Below, in pieces: positions 62,558-64,000 of a stretch of 64,000 nt of DNA; within the stretch, counting starts at the first letter, position 1, and every line of letters starts with the position of its first letter. The stretch is from assembly GCA_030295235.1 (NCBI GenBank), contig AP026153.1, positions 248,001 through 312,000 on the forward strand, read 5' to 3'. The position numbers and the translations under genes were made by a program. The notes under the pieces were generated by a model that was not told the origin of the DNA, made no database searches, and saw only the letters and a program-made list of their open reading frames with translations. The DNA comes from Fistulifera solaris. Its lineage: Eukaryota; Bacillariophyta; Bacillariophyceae; Naviculales; Stauroneidaceae.

Positions 62558-64000
62558 ATGGCAGAAAACGAATCGTCATCTTGTTGTCAAAACCGTACTC
62601 GTCCTTGTTCGTCATCGTCCTCCGGGAAGTCCTCTTACCATGACCCCTCAACAACAACGGAGACGAAACAGTCCATACTGGCGGTGGTGCAAGAGAATGG
62701 GACGGATGTTGTCGTCTTTGATGCGTCCGGAAAGCCTCGAACCTTTCACGGCACGCAATCGTTGTGCTTTCAGACGCACGGAAATAATACGGCGGGCTAT
62801 TTATTGACGCCGTGTTTTGATGAAAATGGCAATCACGGTGATCCCGAAGAAGATTGCTTTTGCGGAATTGATACGCCACATTTACACGCTCATGCGTACG
62901 ATCCTCACGGATGTCACGATGATGCGAATTACGCGGGAGACAAAATGTCACTGCTGGCTTCGCACATTCTTCATCCCGTTACCGAAGAGAATAAAAGTTT
63001 GATCCAGATTGGTGTCTCCGAATTTATGCCGAACGAATGCAACGCTCGTGTGTGGCAAGACAAGAAAGGATATCATCCAGGCCGTCGCGTACACGAGGTG
63101 CAACACGACGATCACGTCGATTATTTAGTTTACAATCAAACGACCGGACAATTGCATTTGGAGCATCCGTGCGACGACTGTGGACAAAATGACATTCACG
63201 GCGCTTTTCGTAATATCGGTGAACGTCGCTTGAAGTTCGCGGCGGGGAATCATGCCATGCACTTTTTTCAAGTTTCGTCGAAACCCTTCACACTCCTCGA
63301 TTACATCCATTCAGCTTTTGATATCCACTCGGATCGTGTCGCGGCCGCGACGCTGGATCACGGCACTATTGAGCGTTTCCCGTCCTCCCGACCAGTGCAC
63401 GAGATTGTTTCCTCGACCCTTTCTTGTGGAGGTATTTGTTGTGCTTCTGAATCTCCGATCATTGAGAAGCGACTGTCGGTAATACCTGGTGTAGAAAAGG
63501 TGATGATCAATGTACCTCTCAAACAAGTGATTGTGAAGCACAATCTGCACTTGGTTACCGCCAAAGAGCTCGAGCGGGCTTTGAATGAAGAAAACATGAA
63601 GGCCACGATAATGCGAGACGGAGGCGCCAGCAAGCCATCCTCTCGCTCTCAGTTTTTCGTGCGGCACATTTGTTGTGCCAGCGAAATACCGGCCATTCGG
63701 AAAATAGTAGAGCCCATACCAGGAGTGACTGCGGTTGCGATCAATACGACGACGAAGGCTGTTTATGTGGATCATGAAACAACAATTGTGTCAGCGCAAG
63801 AGATTTGTGACGCTTTGAATCGAGAAAAGTTTGGTGCCGAAATCCGGTACGACGCAGCGACCAGCACTGCAGCTTCTTTAACGAGTTTTGTTCAATCCAC
63901 TTTATCGCTGGACGATCCCGCCGATCGTCCCAACTCAGACACGCTCAAAAGAGAGCTACTTGGCGAATTTGATAACTCACAAATCGAATCGATCCTTGTG
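62558..64000 (+). CDS. P1B-type heavy-metal ATPase (HMA2/4-like), N-terminal part
   Basis: Uninterrupted frame of 481 codons from the ATG at 62558 to the right edge; the transmembrane core lies beyond the window. It starts with a Cys/Ser-rich leader and a His/Cys-rich region (CFCGIDTPHLHAHAYDPHGC). Two HMA domains follow at about residues 290-350 and 370-430. Each has the motif GICCASESPIIEK or HICCASEIPAIRK, a CC pair in place of CxxC, and the VEKV...NVPLKQVIVKH-type beta-alpha-beta pattern. GICCxSE is the signature of Zn/Cd-transporting plant HMA2/3/4 (P1B-2). Predicted role: Zn/Cd efflux or compartment loading. Two such domains in tandem are unusual for this class. Confidence 0.85.
   Translation, partial: MAENESSSCCQNRTRPCSSSSSGKSSYHDPSTTTETKQSILAVVQENGTDVVVFDASGKPRTFHGTQSLCFQTHGNNTAGYLLTPCFDENGNHGDPEEDCFCGIDTPHLHAHAYDPHGCHDDANYAGDKMSLLASHILHPVTEENKSLIQIGVSEFMPNECNARVWQDKKGYHPGRRVHEVQHDDHVDYLVYNQTTGQLHLEHPCDDCGQNDIHGAFRNIGERRLKFAAGNHAMHFFQVSSKPFTLLDYIHSAFDIHSDRVAAATLDHGTIERFPSSRPVHEIVSSTLSCGGICCASESPIIEKRLSVIPGVEKVMINVPLKQVIVKHNLHLVTAKELERALNEENMKATIMRDGGASKPSSRSQFFVRHICCASEIPAIRKIVEPIPGVTAVAINTTTKAVYVDHETTIVSAQEICDALNREKFGAEIRYDAATSTAASLTSFVQSTLSLDDPADRPNSDTLKRELLGEFDNSQIESILV

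Noticed and set aside
62406-62951. 181-codon minus-strand frame over the ATPase start
   Set aside because: Overlaps the long open P1B ATPase frame with clear HMA domains; it has no features of its own.
1-64000. Mobile elements, CRISPR arrays or viral genes
   Set aside because: No transposase, integrase, reverse transcriptase, long terminal repeat, spaced repeat array or capsid-like gene was seen.

Overview
The window is nuclear DNA from a photosynthetic stramenopile, almost certainly a diatom and probably a Phaeodactylum-like pennate (the genus is inferred). Genes are packed on both strands, with mostly single short introns of about 50-150 bp that have GT/AG borders. An LHC antenna protein carries a diatom plastid presequence (signal peptide with an ASAF-type cleavage motif), and similar presequences occur on several other proteins. 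No tRNA, rRNA, CRISPR array, transposon or bacterial operon was seen.

Layout. 0-3.7 kb: the 3'-cut end of an LRR-like gene, a HIS4-type histidine biosynthesis gene and RPL14. 4-13 kb: a plastid-type beta-propeller glycosidase-like protein, a three-exon secreted acidic protein, VPS35 (retromer) and RPT2 (26S proteasome). 13-22.8 kb: plastid ClpR, mitochondrial ATP synthase subunit b, a WKF-domain protein, a CCT-domain regulator, EF-1alpha, an orphan membrane protein and an SDR. 23-30.8 kb: a secreted Cys-rich protein, an orphan membrane protein, a single-domain voltage-gated cation channel, PDCD2/TSR4 and a tiny plastid protein. 31-41 kb: a Zn2Cys6 regulator, a GT34 glycosyltransferase, NDUFAF6, an LHC protein, a coiled-coil protein, a four-TM protein and a LON-domain protein. 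41-50 kb: tandem GT90 glycosyltransferases, an 87-residue membrane protein, a four-TM protein, a plastid TLDc-like protein and a Ser-rich membrane protein. 50-64 kb: coatomer beta', a second LRR-like gene paralogous to the one at the left edge, CSN6, a DUF6824 regulator, an HD-domain protein, a plastid membrane protein and the N-terminal part of a P1B heavy-metal ATPase.

The genes form a typical dispersed eukaryotic mix with no pathway cluster. Themes that recur are organelle function (plastid ClpR, LHC, LON-like and TLDc-like proteins; mitochondrial ATP4 and NDUFAF6), protein traffic and turnover (VPS35, COPB2, RPT2, CSN6), and surface or glycan proteins.

A caution applies to the whole window. 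At least 20 otherwise well-conserved reading frames break at runs of 3-6 identical bases, and a one-base change of run length restores family homology each time. The affected genes include essential ones (RPT2, VPS35, COPB2, EF-1alpha, the HIS gene). I read this as consensus error in the assembly, not as gene decay. Gene spans below bridge these breaks.
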